Under the pieces are notes generated by a model. The model ran no database searches. It saw only the letters and a program-made list of their open reading frames with translations, and had not been told where the DNA came from. 64,000 nt of DNA from JBEKIK01 sp050013075 (GTDB lineage Bacteria > Planctomycetota > Planctomycetia > Pirellulales > Thermoguttaceae), in the NCBI GenBank assembly GCA_050013075.1, contig JBEKFZ010000005.1:1-64000 (forward strand), given 5' to 3'. Position 1 is the first letter of the stretch. The number at the start of each line of letters is the position of its first letter. Below are positions 18,220 to 28,111 of this stretch, piece by piece. A program made the translations under genes and the position numbers.

Positions 18220-21200
18220 GTCTTCTCCAAAGAGCGAATCTGCCTGATGCGGCAAAGCGTGCTTAAAGGGCAATAACTAGTGCAATGTTGATCGAGGTTG
18301 AAAACCGGAAACCGGCCGCGACGAATGTTTTGAACCAACGAGGGAATTATTTTCTCCACGTCCATGCGTATTGTTTCCCAATTTTCAGATGGCATGACGA
18401 CATCGTCGCATTGTTCGAACATCACAAGCGATTGTTTCGGCTTGAAGCCGTCCTTGGCGACGTTCCAATAACCTGCCCGCCAAGGTCTGCAGTCGCGATC
18501 GTTCAGAATCAACTTCGCTGCGGCCAAGGCATATAGCGGCAGTTGCAGGGCAGTGCCGCGTTTTGCTTCGTCGTCGGAGAATTTCAACGATTTGCCGGTT
18601 TTATAATCCAGGATATTGAATATGTTTATGCCGGCGATTTTGCCGGCGTCGATGCGGTCGATGCGTCCGGAAACGCGGATCGATTGTTTTCCGTCGGCAA
18701 ATTCCAGCGGCTCATCGATTGCAATCGCGTCGGCCTCGCGGTGTTTTGATTCGCCAAATGAGGTTTCGAAAAACTCCGGAACAAGCGGCTCATCATATTC
18801 CGACCACAATTTGTCGTAAGATTCGCACTGCTTGCGGTACTCTGCGAGCCATTTGGCGATCAAGCGGCGGTTTATTTCCCCAAGCGCGGCGCGAACCGGA
18901 TTGTTCGACTGCGCGGGGAGCGAATCTTGCAACGCATTTTCAAGCATCCGATCGAACTCGTCCTGGGCAAGTTCCAGCGGGGAGGCGGGACGTCCGAACG
19001 ATTCGTTAACCCGGCGATGGAACAAGGCCAATGCCTCATGGACGATCCGACCGCGTTCCAAAGCGTCCAGTTGCATGGTTATATCTTCCAGCGGCTCCAG
19101 TTTCAGGATGTTTTGCAAAAGGAAACGGTAAGGGCAAGAGGCGTACTGCTCCAGTTCGGAGGCGGTGAAGCATCGCTTGGATGGAAATTCCTTGGCAAGG
19201 AGTTTTTGCGCCGGTTTGCCGAGAAATACGCCCTCGGCCGGACCGAAATCCTTGCGATCCTGACGGAGAATGATCGTTTCCAATCCGGCCGGTAGATTGG
19301 CGATTTTACTTTGCAATAAGCCCGCAAAAAGCGATATGTCGCCGGATGGAGCAAGGGCGTCGGCTACGGCCTTGACGCGGAATTGGGCTGCTGACAGAGG
19401 CTCATCGCCGGCTGGAATAGGGCGAAGATCGGCGGCCGGCGCGCGGACAATTTCCCTACCGCCGCAAGCCTGTATCACTTCGATAAGGTATGGACTGGGC
19501 GAAAGCGGCTGGGCGGCCTCGTCCAAGGACGGATAACTTAAGTACAAACGCCTGGTCGCCCGGGTTAACGCCTCGTAAAACAACAACATCTCTTCCCGAG
19601 CACGTTCCGTCCGCGCGACGAGAGGCAAGCCTTTTTCGATCAGTTCCAGATACTCGGCTTCGCTGTAGAGCCGTTCCTCGCGGTCGGGCGGGGGGAACGC
19701 CTTTTCCGACAATCCAGCCAAAAAAAGATATGGCACTTGCAGCGATCGGACGCTTGCCGCGGAAAGCACTCGCACCCGGCCCGACTCGTCGTCTACCACG
19801 AGCATCCGTTCACTTGCCAATATATCCAGGAGAACTTGAAAGGCCTCCTTGCGATCCAGTTCCTCGGCACGGCGATGCAACCAGCGGGCAATTTGTTCGC
19901 CGGCCGACAGCGCGGTCATCAGGCGATTCCAGGCATTTTTGTCATCCGAATCAGTATCCCGCAACAGGCCGATTTCTCGGGCGAGTTTTTCCCAGGCTTT
20001 GGCCCATTGCGGCAAGGCGGCTTTTACGGGCAACTCGTCGAATGCGCCCGCCAAACGATTTAGTATGCTTAGGGCGGGATTGTCCTCTGATACGGCAGTA
20101 AGCTGGTCGAGCAACTGCTTTCGGCCATGGGGAATCTGCAAATTCCGGATGGTTTTTTCCACTATCGCGGCCGATTTGCCGGCCTGCCATTCGCACCAGT
20201 CGGGCTGGAAATAGTTATTACCTAAAACTCCCAACAGCCCGCGGAAGGGCCAATCGTCCAGATCCAGTTGCAAGATAGACTTTAGCGCCTGCATTACCGG
20301 GATTCGATCCAGCTTTTGTCCCATTTCCCAAGCCGCCGGAATGCCAAGCCGATTGAAGACCTCGGCGGCCAGTCCGCCGTCGTCTTGCGGGGACCGGAAT
20401 ACGACGGCGATTTCGCCCGGCCGCGCGATCCCTTCCGCTAAAAGCCGTTTAATTCTTGCTCCCACAAGTTCCATTTCGCCTTGAGGTTTTGCGGCGGATA
20501 GAATTTCGATGCCTTCGGTGTTGGGTGCGTGGGTGGCACTGGCTGAGCCAGTGGCACACGTGCGGGGATTGATAAACAGGTTTTTTTCCAGATGAATTAT
20601 GGCCGGCCAGGGAGGATTTTCAGGCCGCGGAAGTTCAATTACCGATAAATTGCTGTGCCGCCGCTTTAACTCCTTTAATGTTTTAAGCGGCTTGCCGAAC
20701 AAATCGTTGCGGCAAGGTTCCGACTCCAAGGGCAGGGAAATGATGATTTCGTCGACCCAGCCGGCAAGCAATTCAAGAATTTCGTGCTGGGTGCGAGTGA
20801 AGTCGGTAAATCCGTCGGCAACGGCCAAACGCAGATTTTCAAACGGCCTGCGATGCCCTTGTTGCAGCCAATCGCGGGCCGACCATAATCGGCCTTCGGC
20901 GTCGTACAGTTGATTCTCACGCAGGATAAGTTGATAAGCCTCGTAAAGCTCCAGTAATTCCCGATCCTTAGCGGTAAATCCTCGGGCCTGGCACGCGCGG
21001 CGAAGATCCTCGGGCCATATTTCCAAGCGTTTCAATTCACTGATTAGTTCGCAGACAAGGTCGACCAAACCGCTACTTGAGACGATAGGAAGAAAGTGTC
21101 CAATTCGGCCGCGGGCAAGTTGCTCGCCGATCAAATGTCGCACGAGTTGCCGCTTCACGGAACTGCTCAAAGGCCGGATCGACCGCGGGGGATTGTCCTG

Positions 21201-21512
21201 ATTTTCCGGGCACCATGCCGGCAGCATGGTCGGCGAAAATGAGACTGTTCCCTTATGACGCATCGGCTCTGGGAAAGATTCAAGAATGGCTTGAGCGAAT
21301 TTATCGAAAGTGAAGACGCCCGGTTCCCAACAGGCTTGCAGTTCAGCACCTGGAATGCGATTGCGCACGTCTGCCGCCGCTCGCCAGGTAGGCGCCAACC
21401 ATAATACATTTCCCGGTTTGCCGCCGTGCAATGCCGCCCTGTAACGCGAGAGCAAATAGTGTGTTTTTCCGCTTTGCGCCGGTCCAGTTACAATAATAAG
21501 GGAAGCAACCAT
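18201..21512 (-). CDS. addB: AddB-like helicase-nuclease subunit with Fe-S cysteines
   Basis: 1103 residues. The N-terminal P-loop is VTGPAQSGKTHYLL (~8-21). The C-terminal nuclease domain includes FTASELEQYASCPYRFLLQ and the catalytic strand NILDYKTGKS. The Fe-S cysteines are visible: one in YASCPYRF, and the C-terminal HCTSYCPLSTLC giving three more, as in AddB. With AddA it forms a dual-nuclease break-processing machine. It lies first in the addB-addA operon. A palindromic insert at 20532-20557 adds about 9 residues (CATGSASAT) around residue 325. Start choice: ATG at 21512, preceded by a long AT-rich region. Confidence 0.9.
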   Translation of the reverse strand: MVASLIIVTGPAQSGKTHYLLSRYRAALHGGKPGNVLWLAPTWRAAADVRNRIPGAELQACWEPGVFTFDKFAQAILESFPEPMRHKGTVSFSPTMLPAWCPENQDNPPRSIRPLSSSVKRQLVRHLIGEQLARGRIGHFLPIVSSSGLVDLVCELISELKRLEIWPEDLRRACQARGFTAKDRELLELYEAYQLILRENQLYDAEGRLWSARDWLQQGHRRPFENLRLAVADGFTDFTRTQHEILELLAGWVDEIIISLPLESEPCRNDLFGKPLKTLKELKRRHSNLSVIELPRPENPPWPAIIHLEKNLFINPRTCATGSASATHAPNTEGIEILSAAKPQGEMELVGARIKRLLAEGIARPGEIAVVFRSPQDDGGLAAEVFNRLGIPAAWEMGQKLDRIPVMQALKSILQLDLDDWPFRGLLGVLGNNYFQPDWCEWQAGKSAAIVEKTIRNLQIPHGRKQLLDQLTAVSEDNPALSILNRLAGAFDELPVKAALPQWAKAWEKLAREIGLLRDTDSDDKNAWNRLMTALSAGEQIARWLHRRAEELDRKEAFQVLLDILASERMLVVDDESGRVRVLSAASVRSLQVPYLFLAGLSEKAFPPPDREERLYSEAEYLELIEKGLPLVARTERAREEMLLFYEALTRATRRLYLSYPSLDEAAQPLSPSPYLIEVIQACGGREIVRAPAADLRPIPAGDEPLSAAQFRVKAVADALAPSGDISLFAGLLQSKIANLPAGLETIILRQDRKDFGPAEGVFLGKPAQKLLAKEFPSKRCFTASELEQYASCPYRFLLQNILKLEPLEDITMQLDALERGRIVHEALALFHRRVNESFGRPASPLELAQDEFDRMLENALQDSLPAQSNNPVRAALGEINRRLIAKWLAEYRKQCESYDKLWSEYDEPLVPEFFETSFGESKHREADAIAIDEPLEFADGKQSIRVSGRIDRIDAGKIAGINIFNILDYKTGKSLKFSDDEAKRGTALQLPLYALAAAKLILNDRDCRPWRAGYWNVAKDGFKPKQSLVMFEQCDDVVMPSENWETIRMDVEKIIPSLVQNIRRGRFPVFNLDQHCTSYCPLSTLCRIRQIRSLEKTWLPTQ
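20532..20557. repeat. GTGGCACTGGCT palindrome inside addB
   Basis: Second copy of the 26-bp palindrome found at 18158. It is read in frame as part of TCATGSASATHAPN. Its presence in both subunits of one operon suggests recent spread or a shared functional role. Confidence 0.85.
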
Positions 21513-21760
21513 GTGAATAATTGTGGCTCTTCCGGTTTATTGTAAGAAAGTTTGACAACATTGTAAGTGTATTGGCTACTATAAGTTTTATTTATAGAAG
21601 CAACAGTGATAATTATGTAACAAAAAATACGATGTGTATCATAAATGGACATAATTGACATGGTTAGTAAAAAACCGGCAGTATTGGTCGTATTGATCGG
21701 AACACTGGGATTGGCAGCAAGTTGTAATAGTTCGATTATTAAAAATTATTGAAAAACCCT

Positions 21761-21790
21761 TTGACAAAGTAGTAGCCGATAACATAGAAT
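21761..21790 (+). promoter_or_regulatory. Sigma-70-like promoter for the DUF1559 gene
   Basis: TTGACA at 21761-21766 and TAGAAT at 21785-21790 with 18 bp between. Just downstream a hairpin can form (GGAAGA ... TCTTCC, about 21800-21822). The gap 21513-21972 upstream of it is AT rich and holds no other recognised site. Confidence 0.6.
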
Positions 21791-21972
21791 CAGAGGCGTC
21801 GGGGAAGAGTGTTAAAAATCTTCCTGCGCGTACTGGGACGAGAAGTGACGGCAGTATAATACTGCGGAGTTGCCTCATTTCCATTATTGTGTATGTGTAG
21901 TATGTAGTCTGCGGCGGTGGTCGCCGCGGATATTTACCGTTTTTATCTTTTTATTTTTATGGAGGTGGTCTT

Positions 21973-23112
21973 ATGAAAAATTATTCGAGGAAGAGGGGTT
22001 TCACCCTCGTGGAATTGCTGGTGGTGATTGCCATCATCGGCATTTTGATCGCCTTGCTTTTGCCGGCGATCCAAGCGGCGCGTGAAGCTGCACGGCGGGC
22101 GGCCTGCATCAACAATTTGAAGCAGATTGGTTTGGCCTTTCACAATTATCACGACGCCAACCATCATTTTCCACCGTCCGCGAGAAACGCGTATACCAAC
22201 GGCACCAGAATAATCTGTGGGCCTAGTCATCTCTTATTGTTACTCCCCATGATGGAGTATGGAGCAATGTATGACACGTTGAATACTAGTTACGTGCTCA
22301 AGAACTCGAATATGGGCACTAATGCGAATTGGGTGTATGTCTGCACTGACTCCAACATGATGACCGCACGCGACACCCTAATCCCGGAACTGGCATGTCC
22401 AAGCAATCCTAATAGTTTATACCTGAACTCAACTGGTGGCGCGGGAAGCAGAATCGCCTTTACCAACTATAAGGCCATGGGCGCGTCGAATATGATAAGT
22501 TTGTCCGCTTGCTTATCTACCGCTGGAGTTACTCCTTACCCTAACGGCGGAGTTACAGGAGCCACAACACCAGATGGCGCCATTTACCCAGCAGGTACTG
22601 GAAATAATATATCCGCTCTCATCGATGGCACTGCTCACACAATCATAAGTGTGGAAACCATGGATTTTTCAGGTAACCCTGCAACGCCGTCAACTGCTAC
22701 CAGCGCTTGGTTTGCCGGCACATCCGCCACTCTTGCAGGCGTGCCCACAAACACTGGCACAGCCCAAATTACTTACCAGGCAGCGAGCGCAACCGGATTT
22801 CCTTTCGTTGCTCCGAACACTTTTAATGGGAAATATTACGAAGACGCTTCGACATATATCCAGGGATTGCGTACGTATTTGGCATACGATTTCCCGGGTA
22901 CTGACAAAGGAAAATACCCTGACCCCAACACCCCTGTGGTAGGCGCCTGGATTGCAAACATGTACGGCCCTTCGTCAGGACATCCGACCGTGGTGAACCA
23001 TTTGATGGGAGATGGGGCGGTACACACCGTTAGGAAAGATGTCGACTTTGCCATGTACTTCTTTGCCATTACCAGGAATAACGGCGATCCCGCCCCGGAC
23101 TTTGAACGATAA
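21973..23112 (+). CDS. DUF1559 type II/IV pseudopilin-like protein
   Basis: A GGAGGTGG ribosome site precedes the ATG. The N-terminus is a classic prepilin leader: KRG|FTLVELLVVIAIIGILIALLLPA, cut after Gly by a prepilin peptidase, then AIQAAREAARRAAC. The rest is the DUF1559 domain: NNLKQIGLAFHNYHDANHHFPPS at the start and the closing motif NHLMGDGAVHTV. These proteins are expanded in planctomycetes and are thought to be envelope pilins. Length 379 is usual. It has its own promoter at 21761-21790 and a strong terminator, so it is monocistronic. Confidence 0.95.
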   Translation: MKNYSRKRGFTLVELLVVIAIIGILIALLLPAIQAAREAARRAACINNLKQIGLAFHNYHDANHHFPPSARNAYTNGTRIICGPSHLLLLLPMMEYGAMYDTLNTSYVLKNSNMGTNANWVYVCTDSNMMTARDTLIPELACPSNPNSLYLNSTGGAGSRIAFTNYKAMGASNMISLSACLSTAGVTPYPNGGVTGATTPDGAIYPAGTGNNISALIDGTAHTIISVETMDFSGNPATPSTATSAWFAGTSATLAGVPTNTGTAQITYQAASATGFPFVAPNTFNGKYYEDASTYIQGLRTYLAYDFPGTDKGKYPDPNTPVVGAWIANMYGPSSGHPTVVNHLMGDGAVHTVRKDVDFAMYFFAITRNNGDPAPDFER

Positions 23113-23182
23113 CGCATAATCCCCTTACTAGTTGGGACGACAGTTTAACAGCCGCCCCGCCGGGGGTTTAAGACGCAATTTT

Positions 23183-23222
23183 AAACTGCTGTTCTCCTTT
23201 TTTGGGGAGCAGCAGTTTTTTC
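23183..23222 (+). terminator. Rho-independent terminator of the DUF1559 gene
   Basis: AACTGCTGTTCTCC and GGGGAGCAGCAGTT form a 14-bp stem around a T6 loop, followed by TTTTTT. Confidence 0.85.
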
Positions 23223-23309
23223 TTCCCCTCTTGCTTTTTTGCGATAACTTTTTTAAAAAACAAGGTAAAGATTCGCATAAAAAATAACATAGCCGTTTTT
23301 TTCTTAGAA

Positions 23310-23394
23310 GCCGAAGTGGCGGAATTGGCAGACGCGCTAGGTTCAGGACCTAGTTCCCGTCAAGGGAGTGCAGGTTCAAGTCCTGTCTTCGGCA
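23310..23394 (+). tRNA. tRNA-Leu (anticodon CAG)
   Basis: The acceptor arms GCCGAAG and CTTCGGC pair perfectly. The anticodon stem CTAGG/CCTAG holds the loop TTCAGGA (anticodon CAG). The long variable arm (TCCC...GGGA) marks a class II tRNA, and the T arm is GCAGG TTCAAGT CCTGT. The discriminator base is A and CCA is not encoded. Confidence 0.95.
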
Positions 23395-23929
23395 CTTTAC
23401 GGCATTTGGCCCGATTGGACCAAAGTATACATCCTGCCCGTTAATTCGGACACGGGCTTACCCAGAAGCCTTGTGAGGTTAGATAAGAGGGGATTTTTTA
23501 CAAGGACATGGCATAAATGCGACTCCTTTCAGGAGTTTCATGGTAGGTTTACCACGAAATCCCGTACTGTTGAGCCGCACTTTCCGGCATGGAAAGAAGT
23601 TCCTAAGTCTAGGGACCGGCTGGATTTATGTTAAAGTCGGGGCGACTGGACGCCAGTAGAACTTTTTCTGCGGGGTGCCGCGTCCATCGAAGCCCATATC
23701 CGACGCCTCATCCTTGCCTTCGTCCAAGGCACCCGACCCCCACATTAGAGCGGATTGTTGTTGGACTGGTAAATGCCGGCTCTAGTGAAACCGGCGGCCG
23801 CGAGCCGTGGAGCCGACCATCGGCGGCCGCGGCGTCCCGACAGGGTAACGCATTTCCCAAACCCTTACCGATCATCCGACAATACCGGCGGATCGAAAAT
23901 CGGTTTGACCCCCGCGTGATGATACTTCT
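23395..23929. other. Gap between tRNA-Leu and the nuclease-transposase gene
   Basis: No gene recognised. A GCCCGT/ACGGGC hairpin lies at about 23432-23456. A 16-bp sequence at 23635-23650 is repeated at 28110-28125. G/C-rich palindromic tracts (CGGCGGCCGCG) occur near 23790-23830. The left end of the mobile element should lie here, but no clear terminal inverted repeat could be defined by eye. Confidence 0.5.
23635..23650. repeat. 16-bp direct repeat, left copy
   Basis: AGTCGGGGCGACTGGA, identical to 28110-28125 where it forms the 3' end of a tRNA-Pro remnant. The two copies bracket 4.5 kb holding the nuclease-transposase gene and a PEP-CTERM gene fragment. Confidence 0.75.
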
Positions 23930-26725
23930 CTACTGAGTGTCGGGGTTGTTGGCAACAGTAGTCGCCAGTATGCGAGACGACCGACTCCATCGCTTCATTA
24001 CGGCATCAAGTCCCGTTTTGCCGGAAAGCAAAAATCGGAGTAGACTGCGCCCGTTGTACCTACAAGTCTCCACCACGCTCAACATAACGAGCGCCTCATT
24101 CAGTGAATGCTCGGTGAACAACCCTTCGCCTGTCCGTTTGTATTTTGCAAAGCTCTTCGCCGCATGTTCAGCGCTATTGTTGTTCCAAGGTACCCCGTCG
24201 AAGTCCAAGAACGTGAACAGCCTATCCCCGTATTTTCGGAATCGCTTTTGGTACCGCAAAGCCACTTCTGAACCGAAAGGCGTCTGACGCACGCGCTCAA
24301 TAAACTCTATTGCGATGCTCCTGTGTTTGTGCAAATGCCGCTTCTTCAGCCCATAGCGGTCAATAGTGTCGATGATCCCGCGCAGGACTCTTCCGAACTC
24401 ACCGGCAATCTCCTTGAACTCCTCATCAAAAGGGCTGTTTTTTAAGTCGTCATTGAAGTCCCTCAAAAGGTGCAGAAGGCACTTTTGCTGTGGACAGTCA
24501 ATGCTGTCGTATGCGCTGTAGAAGTCCGAGATTAGCACACCATGAAAGTCCGCCAGCATTTCCTTTAGAAAATCCCCAGAACGCGACTCCTTGTAGAGAT
24601 ACCATACTGCATCAAGCGTAGCAAATATCCACACGTAACCTTTGGTCTTTCTAATCGCCACATCTGTCTCATCAATATGAAGGACTGGGCTTGCGAGAAT
24701 GTGTTGACGAATCTCCTCGTATAGCCCCGTAAACGATGCGATAACTTGCCGCTTAAAACCATACAGCCTGTTCCTATCAATGTTGATCCCAAAGAGGTCG
24801 TACAGGGTGGAGCCGACTGTTGACATGTTCTCTCTGCACGCGAAATTCAGATACACACACCATCTTGCCAAGTTGTCTCCATGCCTTTTCCGCGACTCGG
24901 GCCACTCGGCTGGCAGAAACGTTTTCCTACATCGTTTGCAGAGGTACCGATTGGATACGTATTCAACTACCCATCGCTTTACCCCGCCTGGTGAAAATCG
25001 CAGATCGGCAACACGCCGACGAACTCTGGCGCAAGGTTTTATCTTCCTGCTGTTGCAGTGCGAGCAGCGCTTGCACACTAGGTCGATGCGCTTGTTCACC
25101 CGGAGCTTTCGTGCTTTTCTCTTCTTGGCTCTTTCGATGCTTGCGATCCTTCGATTTGTGCGTAAGAACACCCTTTCGCGTTGATAGTCAAAATACGCGC
25201 ATTCGCTTGCTCGTTCAAGGTCTTTCAACACAAATGTCGGTCTACCCCATCTACGAGAAGCCTTTGCGAGCTGGCTCGTATGGATGACGCTCGATTGCTC
25301 AGCACCCGACAAGGCAGGCTGGTTTTCTGTGGTAGCTGTGGAGTGGATAAAGTCGCAAATCGTCTTTAGAGCTGCGCAGTCGTCTTGGTTGTACTTGATG
25401 AGCCGCCGTTTCAGGGATAGATCACCGCTTTGTTTCCATTGCTCGCGCCAGATGATACTTTGGATACCTGTCGCATTCGAGTCAGTCCACTTGAATCCAA
25501 GGTACGTGGCGATGTCCTTGAGACTGTTAGAATGGATTGGGAAGTATATCTGTGAACTGACAAGCGTAAGGACGTTCGTTGATGCTTTTACAAACCTTTC
25601 CAGGATTGGTCCGAACTGCGGCTGGCAAATGCGGCGGGCGCGCTTGAGTGCTGTGGCATCGTAGCTTCCAAAATGGAATAGGTGAGCATCCGGGAAGCTG
25701 GAAACCGTTTCGCCGAACTTCTCAAAGATGGATGCTTGTTCCTCCTCAGAGTCGGCCCAGAGGGTGTGGTACTCGTCTCTATTCTGATGGACAACCAGCA
25801 TCCCAATGAGGTAATAGAAATCGGGATTGGGAAGCCCCTCAATATCATAATAGATGGCTGGGCTAGCCGGAGGGAGGCGTGGTGTGCCATGCACATGAAC
25901 TTTCTGTGTGCGTAATGCCAATGCTTGGAGGCTGAATTGGTGAGGCTTCGGCGGTCTTTTTGCTCGCTTTGATGGCTTTCGATAGCGGTAAGTGTAGGAA
26001 AGCTGGTTTACGGTGAAGATGCCCTTCCGATTCTGAGCGGCGATTTCACGTTCCGTCATTCCACCGAGTAGGCTCAGGTCGTCGGAGGCGATGGCCTCGT
26101 TCCGACAGCGTGTACGGTATTCGCACACCGAGCAATGCTGGTTTAGAATACGTGGCGGAACTGCATCCGGGTTGGAATATGCCTGAACAGTTGCTATTAA
26201 CTGGCGTACACGTTTTTGCAGTCCAAACAGCTTAACCCTGCGGGAAGAATGAGTCGGTCCGAAGATTATGGTACCATAGCTGGGAATATGCCCTTGCAGT
26301 TCGCCAATCGCCAAGCTCTTGAATGCCAACAGGAGTGTTGCAGCTCTCGTGGGCACGTCATGGTAGCATAGCTGAATGGGCTGATAGAGAAATTCACCGA
26401 GAGGAGATGTGCCAGTCACTCTTTGAATCGCATCAATAGTTGCTGATAGATGCGACACACGTATTTTTGCGTTGAGTATTAGCGGTTTCCCTTTCTGTAG
26501 CGTATGGACGGTAAGTGGTGGGCTTTTAAGAACGTCGGTGTCCTGATGCTGGCTTAGCCATTGGCCTTCAACTAACTGGCAGTAGGCGATGCGTTGGGCG
26601 GCGCAATGTCGCTCGAAATCGGAGGGTTCGCCGACTGTGTTGTTGATCGTCAGGTACGCCTTGTACCGGCAATGAAGTAGCGCTTCAAGGGCGGCGTCAT
26701 TGACTAAAGGGGTGTGTTGTGCCAC
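23930..26725 (-). mobile_element. IS66-type transposase fused to Cas4/TM0106-like nuclease and DEDD exonuclease modules
   Basis: One 931-residue reading frame. Residues 1-210: Cas4/TM0106-like RecB module with Fe-S type cysteines C19 and C198/C201/C207 (HCSVCEYRTRC); the Glu-x-Lys of the PD-(D/E)XK site is not evident, so this part may be inactive. Residues ~215-245: a helix-hairpin-like linker (GGMTEREIAAQNRKGIFTVNQL in two parts). Residues ~288-462: DEDD exonuclease fold with D294/E296 (YYDIEG), D356 (HFGSYDATAL) and D449 (YNQDDC). Residues ~545-605: zinc-binding CxxC pairs. Residues ~610-915: IS66 DDE transposase with D685 (HIDET), D734 (SDFYSAYD) and E853 (NNSAEHAAK). The usual small IS66 partners TnpA/TnpB are not seen beside it. 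The transposase triad is complete, so activity is possible. Confidence 0.8.
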
Positions 26726-27154
26726 GATTCACCTCAACTGGACAGAAAAAGAGAATGTCGTGTACTCAGACGATTCTGTTCTCCTAGCCAGCCCAAGCGT
26801 TGGACCCGGCGGCGGTATGATCCTGTGGTCATGCGAACCCGTCAACGAAAGAAGAGGGCATCGAACTAGGCCCGCTCCAGGAACCCCGGCGAAGGGGCGC
26901 AAGAGAACAGTACCCAGCCGACACCCCCAAGGCGGGGGCGCGGTCTAAGCACTGCTTCTCTTACTCAAGGGTCTGCGTAGACCCTCGTTCGCCGTTTTCC
27001 TGGAAGCAGTAACCTGACGCTGCGCGTCAATTTCGAGTTGTGCTGTTAGTTTATGTCGTGTTGGCCCCCGCTGCAATCCCCAGCCGCGTGCGCGGCCGAA
27101 GAGGGACCCTCCCCCGTTGCGCCAGCGGCCCATAGACGGCCGCGTACTGTGGGC
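26726..27154. other. Gap between the transposase start and the PEP-CTERM fragment
   Basis: Contains C/G-rich palindromic stretches (for example ACCCCCAAGGCGGGGGC near 26924) but no convincing gene. The right end of the mobile element is expected here. Confidence 0.4.
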
Positions 27155-27595
27155 ATGGTGACTTTCGACGTGCCTTCTCTCTCCATCGACGCTAGGGGCC
27201 TTGGCAGCGGCGGATTGAAAAAACTCGGCACGGGCATGCTGACCCTTTCGGACAATGCCACCTACTTGGGCGACACCACAATCGACAGCGGCTGCCTGCA
27301 ACTAAACGGCGCCAACTCAGTGCTGCACACCATTACCGGCGCCGGCAACCTCGGCGTGGGCAACGGAGTCATTCCTTCCATGCTCACCGCCGATAGCGTC
27401 CAAGTGGGCACACTGACTATCGGCGCCGGCTCGATATTGACCATCGCACCCATTCCCGGCGGCCCACTTGCAGAAAGAAACTCATTGACTTCGGTTCCGG
27501 AGCCATCGGTTTGGGCAATGCTCATGCTAGCCGCTATGGGACTGGGAATTTATAGGTGTCGCTGTCACTGTTGCATCAAGTCATCCCTTTTTTAG
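27155..27595 (+). pseudogene. 3' remnant of a strand-repeat PEP-CTERM gene
   Basis: The frame reads GSGGLKKLGTGMLTLSDNA..YLGDTTIDSG, an autotransporter-type strand repeat, then LTIGAGSILTIAPIPGG and a PEP-CTERM tail (SVPEPSVWAMLMLAAMGLG). The tag is damaged at the end: after the hydrophobic stretch it reads YRCRCHCC instead of a short Arg-rich finish. There is no signal peptide or start nearby; the 5' part is lost, probably through insertion of the element to the left. In-frame codons upstream of ~27155 do not look like protein. Confidence 0.7.
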
Positions 27596-27659
27596 GAATG
27601 CCAATTATCCACCGATTTCTCGGACGGACTGGCCGCCCAATTTTCCATGCGTCGGACCG

Positions 27660-27693
27660 GGGAGCCCCGGGTCGTTGCCGACCCGGGGCTCCC
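27660..27693. repeat. Perfect 15-bp stem hairpin (GGGAGCCCCGGGTCG)
   Basis: GGGAGCCCCGGGTCG-TTGC-CGACCCGGGGCTCCC, a perfect G/C-rich hairpin without a U-tract. It is another REP-like family. The rest of 27596-28066 shows no gene that I trust. Confidence 0.75.
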
Positions 27694-28066
27694 ACAGATC
27701 CGTGCTCGCATTAGAGCATACGGTTATGGCGTTACATAATAGAGTTGGCAGCCCAGGGTGTAGAGCCTACGCCCGCGAATCTTGCGGGGCTTTATCGCCG
27801 TGATGGTGTCGAATTTCCATCGGCTGACATTGGCGAGTTGATGGGTGCCGCGTGTGCAACGTCCGCAACGGCCCCGCAACACGCCCTGCCACTTTGACCA
27901 AAACGTGGCCCGGCAGTGGCGGACCAGTGACGCTATGTGTGTTGTCCGCATAGCAGCCAGTAGTCGGCAATGGTCTACGGCGAATTAGGCCACCAGGTAG
28001 CGAATCCTTGAAATTATCTGTTTTGAACTTCCGCCTCGAAGACGCAACTCTAATCCGCACAATAAG

Positions 28067-28100
28067 AAAGCCCTTCGACATGCTTGCCGAAGGGCTTATT
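28067..28100 (-). terminator. Terminator of the displaced tRNA-Pro gene
   Basis: AGCCCTTCG (28069-28077) and CGAAGGGCT (28088-28096) form a 9-bp stem. On the minus strand it follows the tRNA remnant by about 12 nt and ends in a T-rich tract. Confidence 0.7.
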
Positions 28101-28111
28101 TTGAACAACAG

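Noticed and set aside
24780..25664. Several open frames opposite the nuclease-transposase gene
   Set aside because: Shadow frames without start signals; the minus-strand protein is strongly supported by motifs.
28021..28066. Possible integrase remnant beside the tRNA-Pro scar
   Set aside because: No R-H-R-Y motif in any frame around 27.6-28.6 kb; the integrase is not in this window.
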